From: Blastocatellia bacterium | GTDB taxonomy: Bacteria; Acidobacteriota; Blastocatellia; UBA7656; JADIYM01 | NCBI GenBank assembly: GCA_016705245.1 | Contig: JADIYM010000012.1 | Span: 104,962 to 168,961, forward strand | Length of the DNA stretch: 64,000 bases | Direction: 5' to 3' | Made by a program: the position numbers and the translations under genes | Shown here: positions 8,361-16,757 of the stretch, one piece after another | Position numbering within the stretch: the first letter of the stretch is position 1 | How the letters are laid out: each line of letters starts with the position of its first letter | The notes under the pieces: model-generated | What the model was told of the DNA's origin: nothing | The model's input: only the letters and a program-made list of their open reading frames with translations | Database searches by the model: none

Positions 8361-9188
8361 CTATTCTCCGACGATGGCCTTCCGCAGTGCCCTCACGCCC
8401 TCCGTCAGCGACGCAGGCCCCGGCTGGAGTATCACCGCCGACTTCACCTCGCAGAGCCGGTTGTCCCGAACTGCGGACACCCGATCCCAGCCGGGTCGGG
8501 CGCGCACCACGTCCGGCTGGAATTTCCGGCCGCACCAGGATGCGATGATGACCTCGGGATCGCGGCGGATTACCTCATCCGGGTCGACGATACGTCGCTT
8601 CCCGTCATGAAAGGCCCGGTTCTCGCTGAAGATGTCTTCGCCCCAGGCGATTTCGATCAACTCGCTGACCCAGCGGATTCCCGAGATCAGCGGGTCGTAC
8701 CACTCCTCGAAGAACACGCGCGGCCGAGCCCCGACTCTTCGTGACTCCTCACGCATCTCGACGAGGCTCTCGCGCAAGGACGAAGCAAGATCCTGTCCCC
8801 GCTCCGGCACGCCGGCGAGCGCTCCGACCATCTCGATCATTTCGAGGATGTCGGCGACCGAGCGCTGGTTGAAACACACGACCGTCAAACCCCGCCGGAT
8901 TAGCTCAGCACAGATGTCGGCCTGCAGGTCCGAGAACGCAAGGACTAGATCGGGCTCGAGGGCCTCGATCTTGTCGAACTTCGCCGTGATGTAGGCCGAG
9001 ACTTTCGGCTTCCTTCGCGCCTCGGGCGGACGCACCGTGTAACCCGAAATTCCGACTACCCGGTCGCCTTCGCCCAGCAGGTATAGCGTCTCAGTCGTCT
9101 CTTCGGTGAGGCAGACGATTCGTTCCGCGCGCTTACCGCGGCGAAGGACGTCGTCGACTCCGGATGGACCATTCACGGCGTGTCGCAT
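8361..9188 (-). CDS. Orphan cobalamin/iron-siderophore-type substrate-binding protein
   Basis: 275 aa with the two-lobe TroA/BtuF fold of class III binding proteins: RIVCLTEETTETLYLLGEGD and VVGISGYTV in lobe 1, IEALEPDLVLAFSDLQAD at the lobe boundary, then NQRSVADILEMIEMVGALAG and a C-terminal lobe ending ALRKAIVGE. Such proteins normally deliver vitamin B12 or Fe-siderophores to an ABC permease. There is no permease or ATPase gene next to it, and no signal peptide: the N-terminus (MRHAVNGPSGVDDVLRRGK) is hydrophilic. It may be a cytoplasmic family member often annotated 'cobalamin-binding protein' or may have an incorrectly assigned start. A full btu transport set lies 35 kb away. Confidence 0.75.
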   Translation of the reverse strand: MRHAVNGPSGVDDVLRRGKRAERIVCLTEETTETLYLLGEGDRVVGISGYTVRPPEARRKPKVSAYITAKFDKIEALEPDLVLAFSDLQADICAELIRRGLTVVCFNQRSVADILEMIEMVGALAGVPERGQDLASSLRESLVEMREESRRVGARPRVFFEEWYDPLISGIRWVSELIEIAWGEDIFSENRAFHDGKRRIVDPDEVIRRDPEVIIASWCGRKFQPDVVRARPGWDRVSAVRDNRLCEVKSAVILQPGPASLTEGVRALRKAIVGE

Positions 9189-9336
9189 CGCGCCAGATCG
9201 TACCGTCCGGAAGCTTCGGCGATCCAGTGCAGGCGTCTCACGCGTAGCTGAATTCGCCGCTAAGGTTTCCGCCGAGCGTGCCGATACAGAGGGTGCGACT
9301 GAAAGTGGGAAGAGGGGCAGTCTCAGGGGAAGATCG

Positions 9337-9687
9337 ATGCTGGACGTCTACAACAACAAGCGCCGCGAACCGAGGGTGAAGATCCACACGCGGGTCATTG
9401 TCGCCGGATGTGATGCGAATGGGGACGATTTTCGCGCCGAGACAACGACCGTCGACGTCAGTCCGCACGGGGCATCAGTCTGCCTCGAGCAGAACCTCGT
9501 CCGGGGCTCGGTCGTCGAATTTGCGACGCAGGGCTACGCATTTCGGACTCGCGCCGTTGTTCGCGCCATCGATCACGACCGCGAAAGTGGCTCGCACCTT
9601 GTCGGGCTCGAGTATCTCGATGACGCCGTCAATCCGGTCGTCATCTGGGGTTCGGGTCAAAACGACCGCCAGAGCCGAGTCGGCTAG
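9337..9687 (+). CDS. PilZ domain protein (probable c-di-GMP receptor)
   Basis: 116 aa from the ATG at 9337, chosen because GGGGA lies about 7 bases upstream and it begins just before the domain; the frame is open further upstream without conserved sequence. It shows both c-di-GMP-binding motifs of PilZ: RREPR near residue 8 (RxxxR) and DVSPHGASV near 45 (D/NxSxxG), followed by the beta-barrel (VEFATQGYAFRTRAVV) and the typical VGLEYL near the end. Single-domain PilZ proteins act as adaptors that respond to c-di-GMP. An HD-GYP protein, which would degrade c-di-GMP, is encoded at 12949-14746, but the two are on opposite strands. Confidence 0.85.
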   Translation: MLDVYNNKRREPRVKIHTRVIVAGCDANGDDFRAETTTVDVSPHGASVCLEQNLVRGSVVEFATQGYAFRTRAVVRAIDHDRESGSHLVGLEYLDDAVNPVVIWGSGQNDRQSRVG

Positions 9688-9716
9688 ATCGCGTCGAGCC
9701 CCGGGCCGCCGGTGAT

Positions 9717-9863
9717 CCCCGTTTCTCGAGCCGCGAGCGGTAGCGAGCGTCCCACGGACGGACTGACAATTCCGATCAGTTCCGTCTTTCCGCATCTACG
9801 AATCTGCGGATTCAGCTACCGTCCGTTGGACGCTCGCTACTGCTCGCGGCTCGAGGAACGGGG
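9717..9863. repeat. Family 4 palindromic repeat (GAGCCGCGAGCGGTAGCGAG type), copy 1
   Basis: Two 45-base arms, 9717-9761 and 9819-9863, are nearly perfectly complementary around a 57-base centre. It fills the gap between the convergent PilZ and anti-sigma genes. Two further copies lie in tandem at 28331-28639. The similarity continues past the right arm (GGCGGAGCGTCC). Confidence 0.85.
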
Positions 9864-9891
9864 ACCTGGCGGAGCGTCCGTGTACGGCTGA

Positions 9892-10638
9892 CTACGTTCC
9901 AGGCTCCGGAGAGCTCAATACGGCACCGAAAAGGTCCGAGCCCCCGTAACCGGCCGTGCGGTCGATGTCGCGCTGCAGCTCGTCGATCTTGCGCCGCTGC
10001 GCAGCAACCTGCTTCGAGAGCTTCTGGACGTCGCCCACCGACTTCGTCGACACGAGCTGCACCTGGAGCGTCTTCAGCTCATTGTCGAGCTCTTCGCGAT
10101 ACGACGCGAGCTGCGCCTGCACCACCGCGTCCGTTCGCTCGGCAATCAGTCGGTCGAGCTGCTCGGCCGTCAACGTCACCGCCATTCCGCTTCCAACCGG
10201 CGTCGGCAGCACCGAATCGCCGTTCGGCACAACGCGCACGACCGACGACTCCGCCGGCCTTGGGATCAGTCCCGTGCGGAATGAAACGCCGTTGGGTCCG
10301 ACGTTCAGGTCCGTATTGACGACGGCGAGCAGAAGCATTGCGCAGGCGCCAGCGGCCACCCACCGGGCTGAGGTCGGAAGCATCACGAAGGACTGGCGCA
10401 CGCGCTCCCAGAGGCTCGGCCGGATCTCGACGCGAATCTCGGGCACACGCTCGACTTCCCAGCCCTGAAGCGACTGCCGCACCTCGCCAAATGCGGCGAA
10501 GTCCTCGGCGCAAACCGTACAACCCGCTCGATGCGCCTCGAACTCGGCCCGCTCGGCCTTCGTCGCTTCCCCGTAAAGCACCGTCACGAGCAGGTCGCCC
10601 CGCTCGCATGCGTCTCGTTCCGTTCGCTTCGTGGTCAT
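9892..10638 (-). CDS. Membrane-bound anti-sigma factor with zinc-finger (zf-HC2) domain
   Basis: 248 aa from the ATG at 10636-10638 (MTTKRTERDACERG), preceded by AAGGG. The N-terminal anti-sigma domain has the zinc motif HRAGCTVC within EFEAHRAGCTVCAEDFAAF. One membrane segment follows (WVAAGACAMLLLAVVNTDL, about residues 95-115). The C-terminal part on the far side of the membrane is a coiled coil (about 160-230: LDRLIAERTDAVVQAQLASY and QVAAQRRKIDELQRDI). It lies 37 bases downstream of an ECF sigma gene, the standard arrangement for a sigma/anti-sigma pair in which the membrane protein holds the sigma factor until a signal releases it. The coiled coil is probably the sensory or oligomerising part (inference). 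Confidence 0.85.
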   Translation of the reverse strand: MTTKRTERDACERGDLLVTVLYGEATKAERAEFEAHRAGCTVCAEDFAAFGEVRQSLQGWEVERVPEIRVEIRPSLWERVRQSFVMLPTSARWVAAGACAMLLLAVVNTDLNVGPNGVSFRTGLIPRPAESSVVRVVPNGDSVLPTPVGSGMAVTLTAEQLDRLIAERTDAVVQAQLASYREELDNELKTLQVQLVSTKSVGDVQKLSKQVAAQRRKIDELQRDIDRTAGYGGSDLFGAVLSSPEPGT

Positions 10639-10675
10639 GGCTTCACCCTTCTGTCTCTCGAACCCGTCATCCCGC

Positions 10676-11281
10676 CTACACAACCGGCCGCAAATGCTCG
10701 AGCCGCTTCCGCAGTTCGCGCAACCCCGTGTACATCCGCGTCTTCACCGTACTCACGGGAATGTCGAGCACCTCAGCGATCTCGTGGAACTTGAGGTCCT
10801 CGTACTCCTTCATGATGATCACCTGCCGCATCTCCGCCGGAATCGCGCCAAGCGCTCGCCGGACCTGTGCGCTGACCTGGTCGCCGAGAAACTGCTCTTC
10901 GACCCCCGCATCCGTCGACGCCGGCTCGAATCCCACATCCTCGAACTGCTGCTCCAGCGACGCGTCCGGGCGACGAACCCTGCGCCGCAACTTCGAATGG
11001 CAGACATTGAGTGCGATTCGATAGAGCCACGACGAAAACTTGGCGTCGCCGCGAAAGCTCTTCAGATTCGTATACGCCGATATGAAGGTTTCCTGCGTGG
11101 CGTCCTGTGCGTCCTCGGCGTGGCCGAGCATTCGCAGGTTGAGGCCGTAGATGTGGCGCTCCCACCTTCGCACGAGCAGACCGTAGGCGTCGGTTTCTCC
11201 GCCGAGCACCCTCTGGATCAGCAGTTGATCGGTGATCTCCACGTTCTGGTCGGCCTCCGAAGCTTCGGCTCGCGATCGCAT
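10676..11281 (-). CDS. ECF-type RNA polymerase sigma factor
   Basis: 201 aa from the ATG at 11279-11281; the frame is open 56 codons further upstream, but that part has no sigma-factor sequence. Region 2 is clear (AYGLLVRRWERHIYGLNLRM, DATQETFISAYTNLKSF, GDAKFSSWLYRIALNVC), as is the region 4 helix-turn-helix (MRQVIIMKEYEDLKFHEIAE, then VSTVKTRMYTGLRELRKRL). There is no region 1 or 3, so it is an extracytoplasmic-function sigma factor. The downstream zf-HC2 membrane protein should be its anti-sigma factor. It sits at the end of a five-gene minus-strand run with HD-GYP, roadblock and VWFA genes. The regulon is unknown. Confidence 0.9.
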   Translation of the reverse strand: MRSRAEASEADQNVEITDQLLIQRVLGGETDAYGLLVRRWERHIYGLNLRMLGHAEDAQDATQETFISAYTNLKSFRGDAKFSSWLYRIALNVCHSKLRRRVRRPDASLEQQFEDVGFEPASTDAGVEEQFLGDQVSAQVRRALGAIPAEMRQVIIMKEYEDLKFHEIAEVLDIPVSTVKTRMYTGLRELRKRLEHLRPVV

Positions 11282-11348
11282 ACCCGTTCTGCAAACCTGT
11301 AGACCTCTTCGAGTCCCGGAAAGTTTGCGAAAGATCGGGCCGATGGCC

Positions 11349-12446
11349 CTATGGTCGAGACGGGTCAGCGGCCTCGTCGCCCATTCCATCCCGAAAATAC
11401 CCCTGCCGGGCGTGCAACAACACCTTTTTTCGCCGGGTCGTGACTCCAATCTCGTGGAATCCCCGAGCCGAGCCGGGCGGAGGGTAGTAGCCGAGCAGGT
11501 ACCGCGACCGAATTTCCTCGGCGATTTCGTCGTACGCGCTGCCCAGATCGCCGAACCTCCGCGGATAGACCACTCGCCCTCCCGACTGGCTGGCCAGATA
11601 CTCGAGCCGCTCCTCGGAACGACGAAGGCGATCGGACTGGGCCCGGAACTTCACTCGTTCCTGGGTCGGGATGCCATTCGTACGGGCGAACTCGGCGAAC
11701 CGGTCGGCAAGCAGACGGCTGATCGACACGACATAGACACTTGCGTCGTGCAGAAGAGCCGCCCGAGCGGCGCTGCGCGACGTCACGCTCGACGTCGTGT
11801 CGTCGCCGTCCGACAGGACGACCACCGCTCTGCGCCTTCCGACCGGCGACGCGTCGAAGCGCTCGTAGAGCACCGCGATGACCGAGCCGTACAGGGCCGT
11901 GTTGCCCTTCGGCTCGATCGCCCGAAGCGCGCCGGCCGCCGACTTCACGTCCGTGGACCAGTCCAGCAGGATAATCGGGTGGTCCGCGAACGACACAACC
12001 GTGAAACGGTCCACGGGTCGAAGTTGCTTGATGAAGGACAGCGCCGCTGACTGGATGACGTCGAGCGAGCCTTCGACGCTTCCGCTGCCGTCAACGAGCA
12101 AAACGACGTCGATCGGCGCGACGTCGCGATTGAAGAACGCGATCTCCTGCGGCGCGCCGTCCTCGACGAGCGCGAACTCGCTCCTGTCCATGTCGACGAC
12201 AGCTCCGCCTCGCTCCTTTCGCGCCGACACCGGCACGAGCACGAGGTCGCCAGCAAGTGTGATCGGGTCGTCGTCCTGGGGCACGACCGGCTCGGGCACC
12301 TTCTCGACTGGCGGAGGCGGCGGCGGAGCCGGAACGGGAGCCTGCGCGAATGACGCCCCTGCGAACAGCACCGCCAGCGACACCGCCCCTGCGAGCGCCC
12401 GCACGCTGCACGCTCCAATCCCGCGGTCGCCGCGCTCTGTTCGCAT
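11349..12446 (-). CDS. Secreted VWFA-related domain protein, short form
   Basis: 365 aa. Signal peptide at the N-terminus (ALAGAVSLAVLFAGASFAQA), then a proline run (PAPPPPPPVEKVPEP). The VWFA-related domain begins with a strand block (LVLVPVSARKERGGAVVDMD, then FALVEDGAPQEI) and has a MIDAS-type metal site DGSGS in VVLLVDGSGSVEGSLDVI, with the later LSDGDDTTS. The tail (IRSRYLLGYYPPPGSARGFH, then RQGYFRDG) is typical of the VWFA-related family abundant in Acidobacteria. Such domains mediate metal-dependent protein binding; the partner is unknown. It lies 29 bases downstream of the roadblock gene and 67 bases upstream of the sigma gene. A 702-aa relative is encoded at 58646-60754. Confidence 0.85.
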   Translation of the reverse strand: MRTERGDRGIGACSVRALAGAVSLAVLFAGASFAQAPVPAPPPPPPVEKVPEPVVPQDDDPITLAGDLVLVPVSARKERGGAVVDMDRSEFALVEDGAPQEIAFFNRDVAPIDVVLLVDGSGSVEGSLDVIQSAALSFIKQLRPVDRFTVVSFADHPIILLDWSTDVKSAAGALRAIEPKGNTALYGSVIAVLYERFDASPVGRRRAVVVLSDGDDTTSSVTSRSAARAALLHDASVYVVSISRLLADRFAEFARTNGIPTQERVKFRAQSDRLRRSEERLEYLASQSGGRVVYPRRFGDLGSAYDEIAEEIRSRYLLGYYPPPGSARGFHEIGVTTRRKKVLLHARQGYFRDGMGDEAADPSRP

Positions 12447-12475
12447 GCTCGTGCCCGTCCGGCGCGTACGCCCTG

Positions 12476-12844
12476 CTACATCTCTCTATTGAATCCGGCC
12501 GCCGACCGACGGATCGAGTAGATCCCCTGTCCCACGTTCGCGCCGGGAGCAAGCACCAGCATCACGAAATAGTCGTGGTCGAGCGCCTTGATCAGGAACG
12601 ATACGTTCTCGTAAGACGTGAAGAAATAGTCGATTCCGCCTGCCTCGAGTTGAGAACAGATCATGCGCGACGTCTGAAAGGCGATTCCCTGGTAGGCGCC
12701 CATCAGTTTCACGTACTCCACGTCGCCGCCGTTGGCCACGTGACTCTGGACGGCCTCGCCATAGCTGTCGACGAACGCGGCGCCGATGGCGCCGTCCACA
12801 CGGTGGACGAGATCCTCGAGCATCACGGTGAAGGGCTCGGCCAT
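12476..12844 (-). CDS. Roadblock/LC7 domain protein (MglB-like)
   Basis: 122 aa, all of it a roadblock/LC7 fold: helix (FTVMLEDLVHRVDGAIGAAF), strands (VDSYGEAVQSH), long central helix (VEYVKLMGAYQGIAFQTSRM) and final strands (YFFTSYENVSFLIKALDHDY, YFVMLVLAPGANVGQG). In bacteria these dimeric proteins, such as MglB, regulate small Ras-like GTPases or act as scaffolds. No MglA-type GTPase is visible in this window. Translation is well supported by AAGGAG 9 bases before the ATG. The neighbouring HD-GYP and VWFA genes are on the same strand. Confidence 0.8.
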   Translation of the reverse strand: MAEPFTVMLEDLVHRVDGAIGAAFVDSYGEAVQSHVANGGDVEYVKLMGAYQGIAFQTSRMICSQLEAGGIDYFFTSYENVSFLIKALDHDYFVMLVLAPGANVGQGIYSIRRSAAGFNREM

Positions 12845-12948
12845 TCGGGAAAGCTCCTTTGTCAGAGTGGGTCTGGCGGAAACTGTCGGGGATTGTGCAT
12901 CCCGGCTTCGGACAAATCAACGACGCTGACGACTCGGCCTTGCAGGGA

Positions 12949-14746
12949 CTACTGCGTGAGCCCCGCCGCGGACTTCTGCATGCGCAGTCGGATGCGACCA
13001 TTGTCGTAGGCGCGGATGAGCGCCTCGACGACTTCGGGGTCGTAACGGATTCCCGCCATGTCGCGGATCTTTTCGAAAACGAGGTCGATCGGCATCTGTT
13101 TCTGGTACGGCCGGTTCGTCGTCATCGCGTCAAACGTGTCCGCGACGCTCACGATGCGCGCCATGAGCGGAATCTGGTCACCTTCGAGTCCGAGAGGGTA
13201 TCCCTTTCCGTTCACCATCTCGTGATGAAACCGCATTCCGGGAATGAACTCCCGCATGCGGGATCTCGGACATGATCTTCGTCCCTCGCTCGGGATGCTC
13301 TCGCATGATCTCGAATTCCTCGTCGGTGAGTGCGGCCGGTTTGCGAAGGATCTTGTCCTCGATGGCGAGCTTTCCGACATCGTGCATCAACCCGCTGATC
13401 CGAATCTTCTCGACCTCTTCCTCCGACAGGCCAAGCTCGATCGCCATGGCCGACGAGAACTCGGCGACGCGCTCCGAATGGCCACGCGTGTAGGGATCCT
13501 TTCCGTCGATGGCCGCGGCGAGGCCGCGCACGGTCCCGATGAACAGGTCGTGGTTGCGCATGGCCGCCTCGCGCATCTCGTCCACAGTCGAGCTGAGCCG
13601 GTCGGCCATGCGATTGAAATCGCGCGCGAGTTGTCCGGTCTCGTTGTTCGACCAGACACGAATCCGGCGCGAAAAATCGCCATCCGCCATGGCCCGCGCC
13701 CCTGTCGCAAGCTCCTTGATCGGGTTCGCGATGTAGCCCGCAAACAATATCGACACGAGCACGGTGACGAACGCAACGATCAGGCTGGCCCAGACCGTCT
13801 GCGTCGTCATCCGGTTCGCCGGAGCCATGGCAACGTCCCGATTGACGACGGACGCGACACCGAGCCTGCGGCCACCCGCGAGATCCGCCGTCGCAAGCGC
13901 GCCGAGCATGTGAGCCGTCCCGTCCCCGGCCTGCTGTTCGAACTCCCGGCTCAGGTCGGACGTCGCTTCCGGCTGCGCCAGCCAGGCCCGGACGAGCGGG
14001 TTGTCGCGCATGTCACGCGGCCCCGTCGCCGGTGACTCCGAATCGACAATCGCCAGTCCCTGATCGTCGACGATGAAGTAGCTCGCCTGGTCCGGAGCGA
14101 TGGCTTCCGCACCGTGTTCCTGCGGCCTTGCGGTCGACACGAACGGAAACGCCCCGGCCAGGTCAACGACCGTGACGACGTGGCCGGCTGCGCGGCCTCC
14201 GATGGAAACGGCGTCCGACGCGACCGCAATTGCCGTCGCGCCGTCTCCGGCACGCCGCACCGGACCGAGGAACGGCCCCGACTCGCGGGCACCGGCCACA
14301 TTCTCGGCAATCAGGCGTGAGATCTCTTCGTCGGACAGCTGCGACGCACCGCGAGCCACAACCGGCGGCCCTCCAGCCGGAACGAGCGCGAATGCCACCA
14401 GGCTCGAATCGCGGCGCAGGGGTTCGGCGAGTCGTTCGACGAGACCGCCTTCCGTCGAGAAGCTCCCGGCAACCTCGATGGCGTGCGCGAAGCCGGCCGT
14501 CCGATCGACGTACCCGTTCACGAAGACCGCGACCTCGCGAGCGTGACTTCGCGCGTCTTCGAGCTGCATCGCCCGCTGCGTCTCGAGAAGGCTCGTGCGA
14601 TTGATCGTGATCAATCGCCAGCTGACGATGGCGAGCGGCACGAGCGCAATCGCCAGCATTACCGCCAGAAGCGAATACAGGATCTTGGAATGGGCGAAAA
14701 ACCGCCGCAACCGTGTGCCCTCCGGAGCGGGATTCGGGCCAACCAC
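12949..14746 (-). CDS. Membrane HD-GYP c-di-GMP phosphodiesterase (frame broken near 13255)
   Basis: Sensor phosphodiesterase of about 598 aa once one frame break is bridged. Start taken as the GTG at 14744-14746; a further-upstream start would overlap the divergent gene. Order: membrane segment (ILYSLLAVMLAIALVPLAIV), a roughly 290-residue extracytoplasmic sensor resembling a double Cache domain, second membrane segment (VWASLIVAFVTVLVSILFAG), HAMP (IANPIKELATGARAMADGDF), then HD-GYP. HD motif: RGHSERVAEF and MHDVGKLAI; GYP motif: HHEMVNGKGYP; then ARIVSVADTFDAMTT. The break lies between SEIP and REFIPGMRFHHE, where one base appears to be missing near 13255; before it the frame runs on to a false stop at 13178. 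The enzyme should hydrolyse c-di-GMP if the break is a sequence error; if real, the HD-GYP domain is lost in part. Confidence 0.8.
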
Positions 14747-14858
14747 GAGAGCGTAGCACAGTCCACGCGAGGCCTTCCGCAGCGATTCGGCCGGCCGGTT
14801 TGACTTGTTACGAATCGTGCCGGTAACGTTGCTCCCCCAGAGATTCGAGGCAACACGA

Positions 14859-16533
14859 ATGGCCGACAAGGGCAGCATCAGTGAGAAACCCGTCACCGAG
14901 ATCTTTCGTGAGATGGTCAAGGCGGGCAAGAGTGGGATTCTCCGCGTTCAAACTGACCGCCACATTCGCATCGTCGTCTTCGAGGACGGGCGTCCCGTAT
15001 TCGGCATCAGCAACGTTCCCGGGGATCAGCTCGACGTGCTGCTCGTGCGGGGCCGGCGGCTGACGCCCGATCAGGCGAAGACCGTCAAGCAGCAGATCAC
15101 GAAGGAGCAGGAGTTCGGTCCGAAGCTGGTCGAGCTCGGCATCTGCGACGCTGCCACGGTCGAATCGGCGATGTACGACCAGGTGTGCCGCATCGTGCAG
15201 AACGCGATGCTGACTTTCGACGGCGAGTACTCGCTGGACTTTTCGCAGCGCGTCAATCACGACGTAACGATCGACGCGCCGCTCGATCAGTGGCTGCTCG
15301 ACACGGCTCGCAACGCGTCGCCCGAAACCGCGCGGCGCGTTCTAGGCGCGCCCGAGACACGATTCGTGGCAACGGGCGCGACTGTTGGCGAGATGTCGCC
15401 GCTCGACGGTTTCCTGCTTTCGCGGATCACGGCACCGATGACGGTCGACGAGATCCACACGTTGAGCGGGTTGTCCGAGGAGCAGAGCATTCCGACCATT
15501 TACGCCCTGCTGGCATCGGGCCTCATTGCCTCCGAAGGCGGCAGTGGCTTTGCGGATTCGGGGCCATTGGTCGAACCGGCGGCGCAACAGTCGGTAGAGG
15601 AGATCCGCGACGACCTCGACCGGATGCTGGGCTCGTTTGTCGGGGTGGAGTACTACGACGTGTTGCAGATTCCGCGCCGATCGGATAGTGCCGAGGTGAA
15701 GAAGGCCTATTACGCGCTCGCGAAGCGCTTCCACCCGGACCGGTATCAGCACACGAACGACCAGGAGATTCGCGACAAGCTCGAGGCCATCTTCGCTCAC
15801 GTGTCGAAGGCCTACGACACGCTGAAGGACGAAACTGCGCGCGGACTACGATCGGCGCATTGGAGCCGGCGCGGCGACACCGGCGCCCTTCGTCCCGCCA
15901 AGGCCAATCGTTCAGCCCATGTCGTCGGCGGCGCCAGTCCACGCATCGCCTTCCGCGAATACTTCCGCGGTATCGGCAGCGACCTCAACACCGCACGGGG
16001 AGGCGACATCACCACCGGCCAGTTCCGAGACCGGGGCTCGGGTGGAAGCTCCGATGACGCCGCGGTCGCAGACGACGGGATCGCTCGGACACGACGCGAA
16101 TCCGCAGAAGCTCGCCGAGCAGAACTACCGCGAGGGCATGAAGAGATTCGAGGCACGCGACCTCATGGGCGCCATTGCCCTGTTGCGCGAGGCTGTCCGC
16201 CTGTCGCCCTCGACCGCGACGTATCACTTTCAGTTGGGAACGGCGCTGGCGACGAATCCGCGGTGGTCGAAGGAAGCTGAGAAACACCTCCTCGAGGCCA
16301 CGCGGTTCGAGCCGATGAACTCGGCGATTTTTCTCCGCCTGGGGCAGATATACAAGGACCTCGGGCTGCAGAAGCGAGCCGAGGCGCAGTTCCGGCACGT
16401 TATCGCGATCGATCCGTCAAATCGTGCCGCGGAGGCCGCGCTCATCGACATGGGAGTCGAGTCGCCAAAGAAAAAGGCGGCGAAAGACGACTCGTCGGGC
16501 GGAATGTTCTCGAAGCTGTTCAAGCGGAAGTAG
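14859..16533 (+). CDS. DUF4388 - J-domain - TPR protein (frame broken near 15840)
   Basis: About 557 aa after bridging one frame break. Starts at the ATG at 14859, with GAGG 8 bases upstream. Residues 1-110 are a DUF4388/PATAN-type domain (GKSGILRVQT, VVFEDGRPVFGISN), known from signalling proteins of Myxococcota and Acidobacteriota. A winged-helix-like region follows. Residues about 265-330 form a J-domain with the catalytic HPD (KKAYYALAKRFHPDRYQ), which should stimulate a DnaK-type Hsp70. After a Pro/Ala-rich linker come TPR repeats (AEQNYREGMKRFEARDLMGA, HLLEATRFEPMNSAIFLRLG, AQFRHVIAIDPSNRAAEAAL) and a Lys-rich end. The break is at TARADYDRR, where GC has dropped out of a GCGCGC run or one G is extra. 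It diverges from the HD-GYP gene. Confidence 0.8.
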
Positions 16534-16551
16534 GCGTGGCCGGGCCGCGGA

Positions 16552-16658
16552 AAGGCGTGGCCGTAAAGAGAGCACAGAGACACAGAGCGCACTGAGGCTC
16601 GAATGAATAAGGCACTTCGTGTGCTCTGTGTCTCTGTGCTCTCCGTACGGCCACGCTT
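16552..16658. repeat. Family 2 palindromic repeat, copy 2
   Basis: Arms at 16552-16592 and 16619-16658, with GAGAGCACAGAGACACAGAG in the left arm and its complement in the right, extended at the base by GGCGTGGCC/GGCCACGC. It starts 18 bases after the stop of the J-domain gene and may end its transcript. The remaining 100 bases before 16758 show only the ribosome-binding site of the next gene. Confidence 0.85.
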
Positions 16659-16757
16659 CTCCCCTCCCTTCAATTCCGATCTTTCGTAAGAACGGCTGCC
16701 ACCCCTCGTTATCGCGAGCGAATCAACATCCTCTGCACGACGACGGGAGACACGTCT

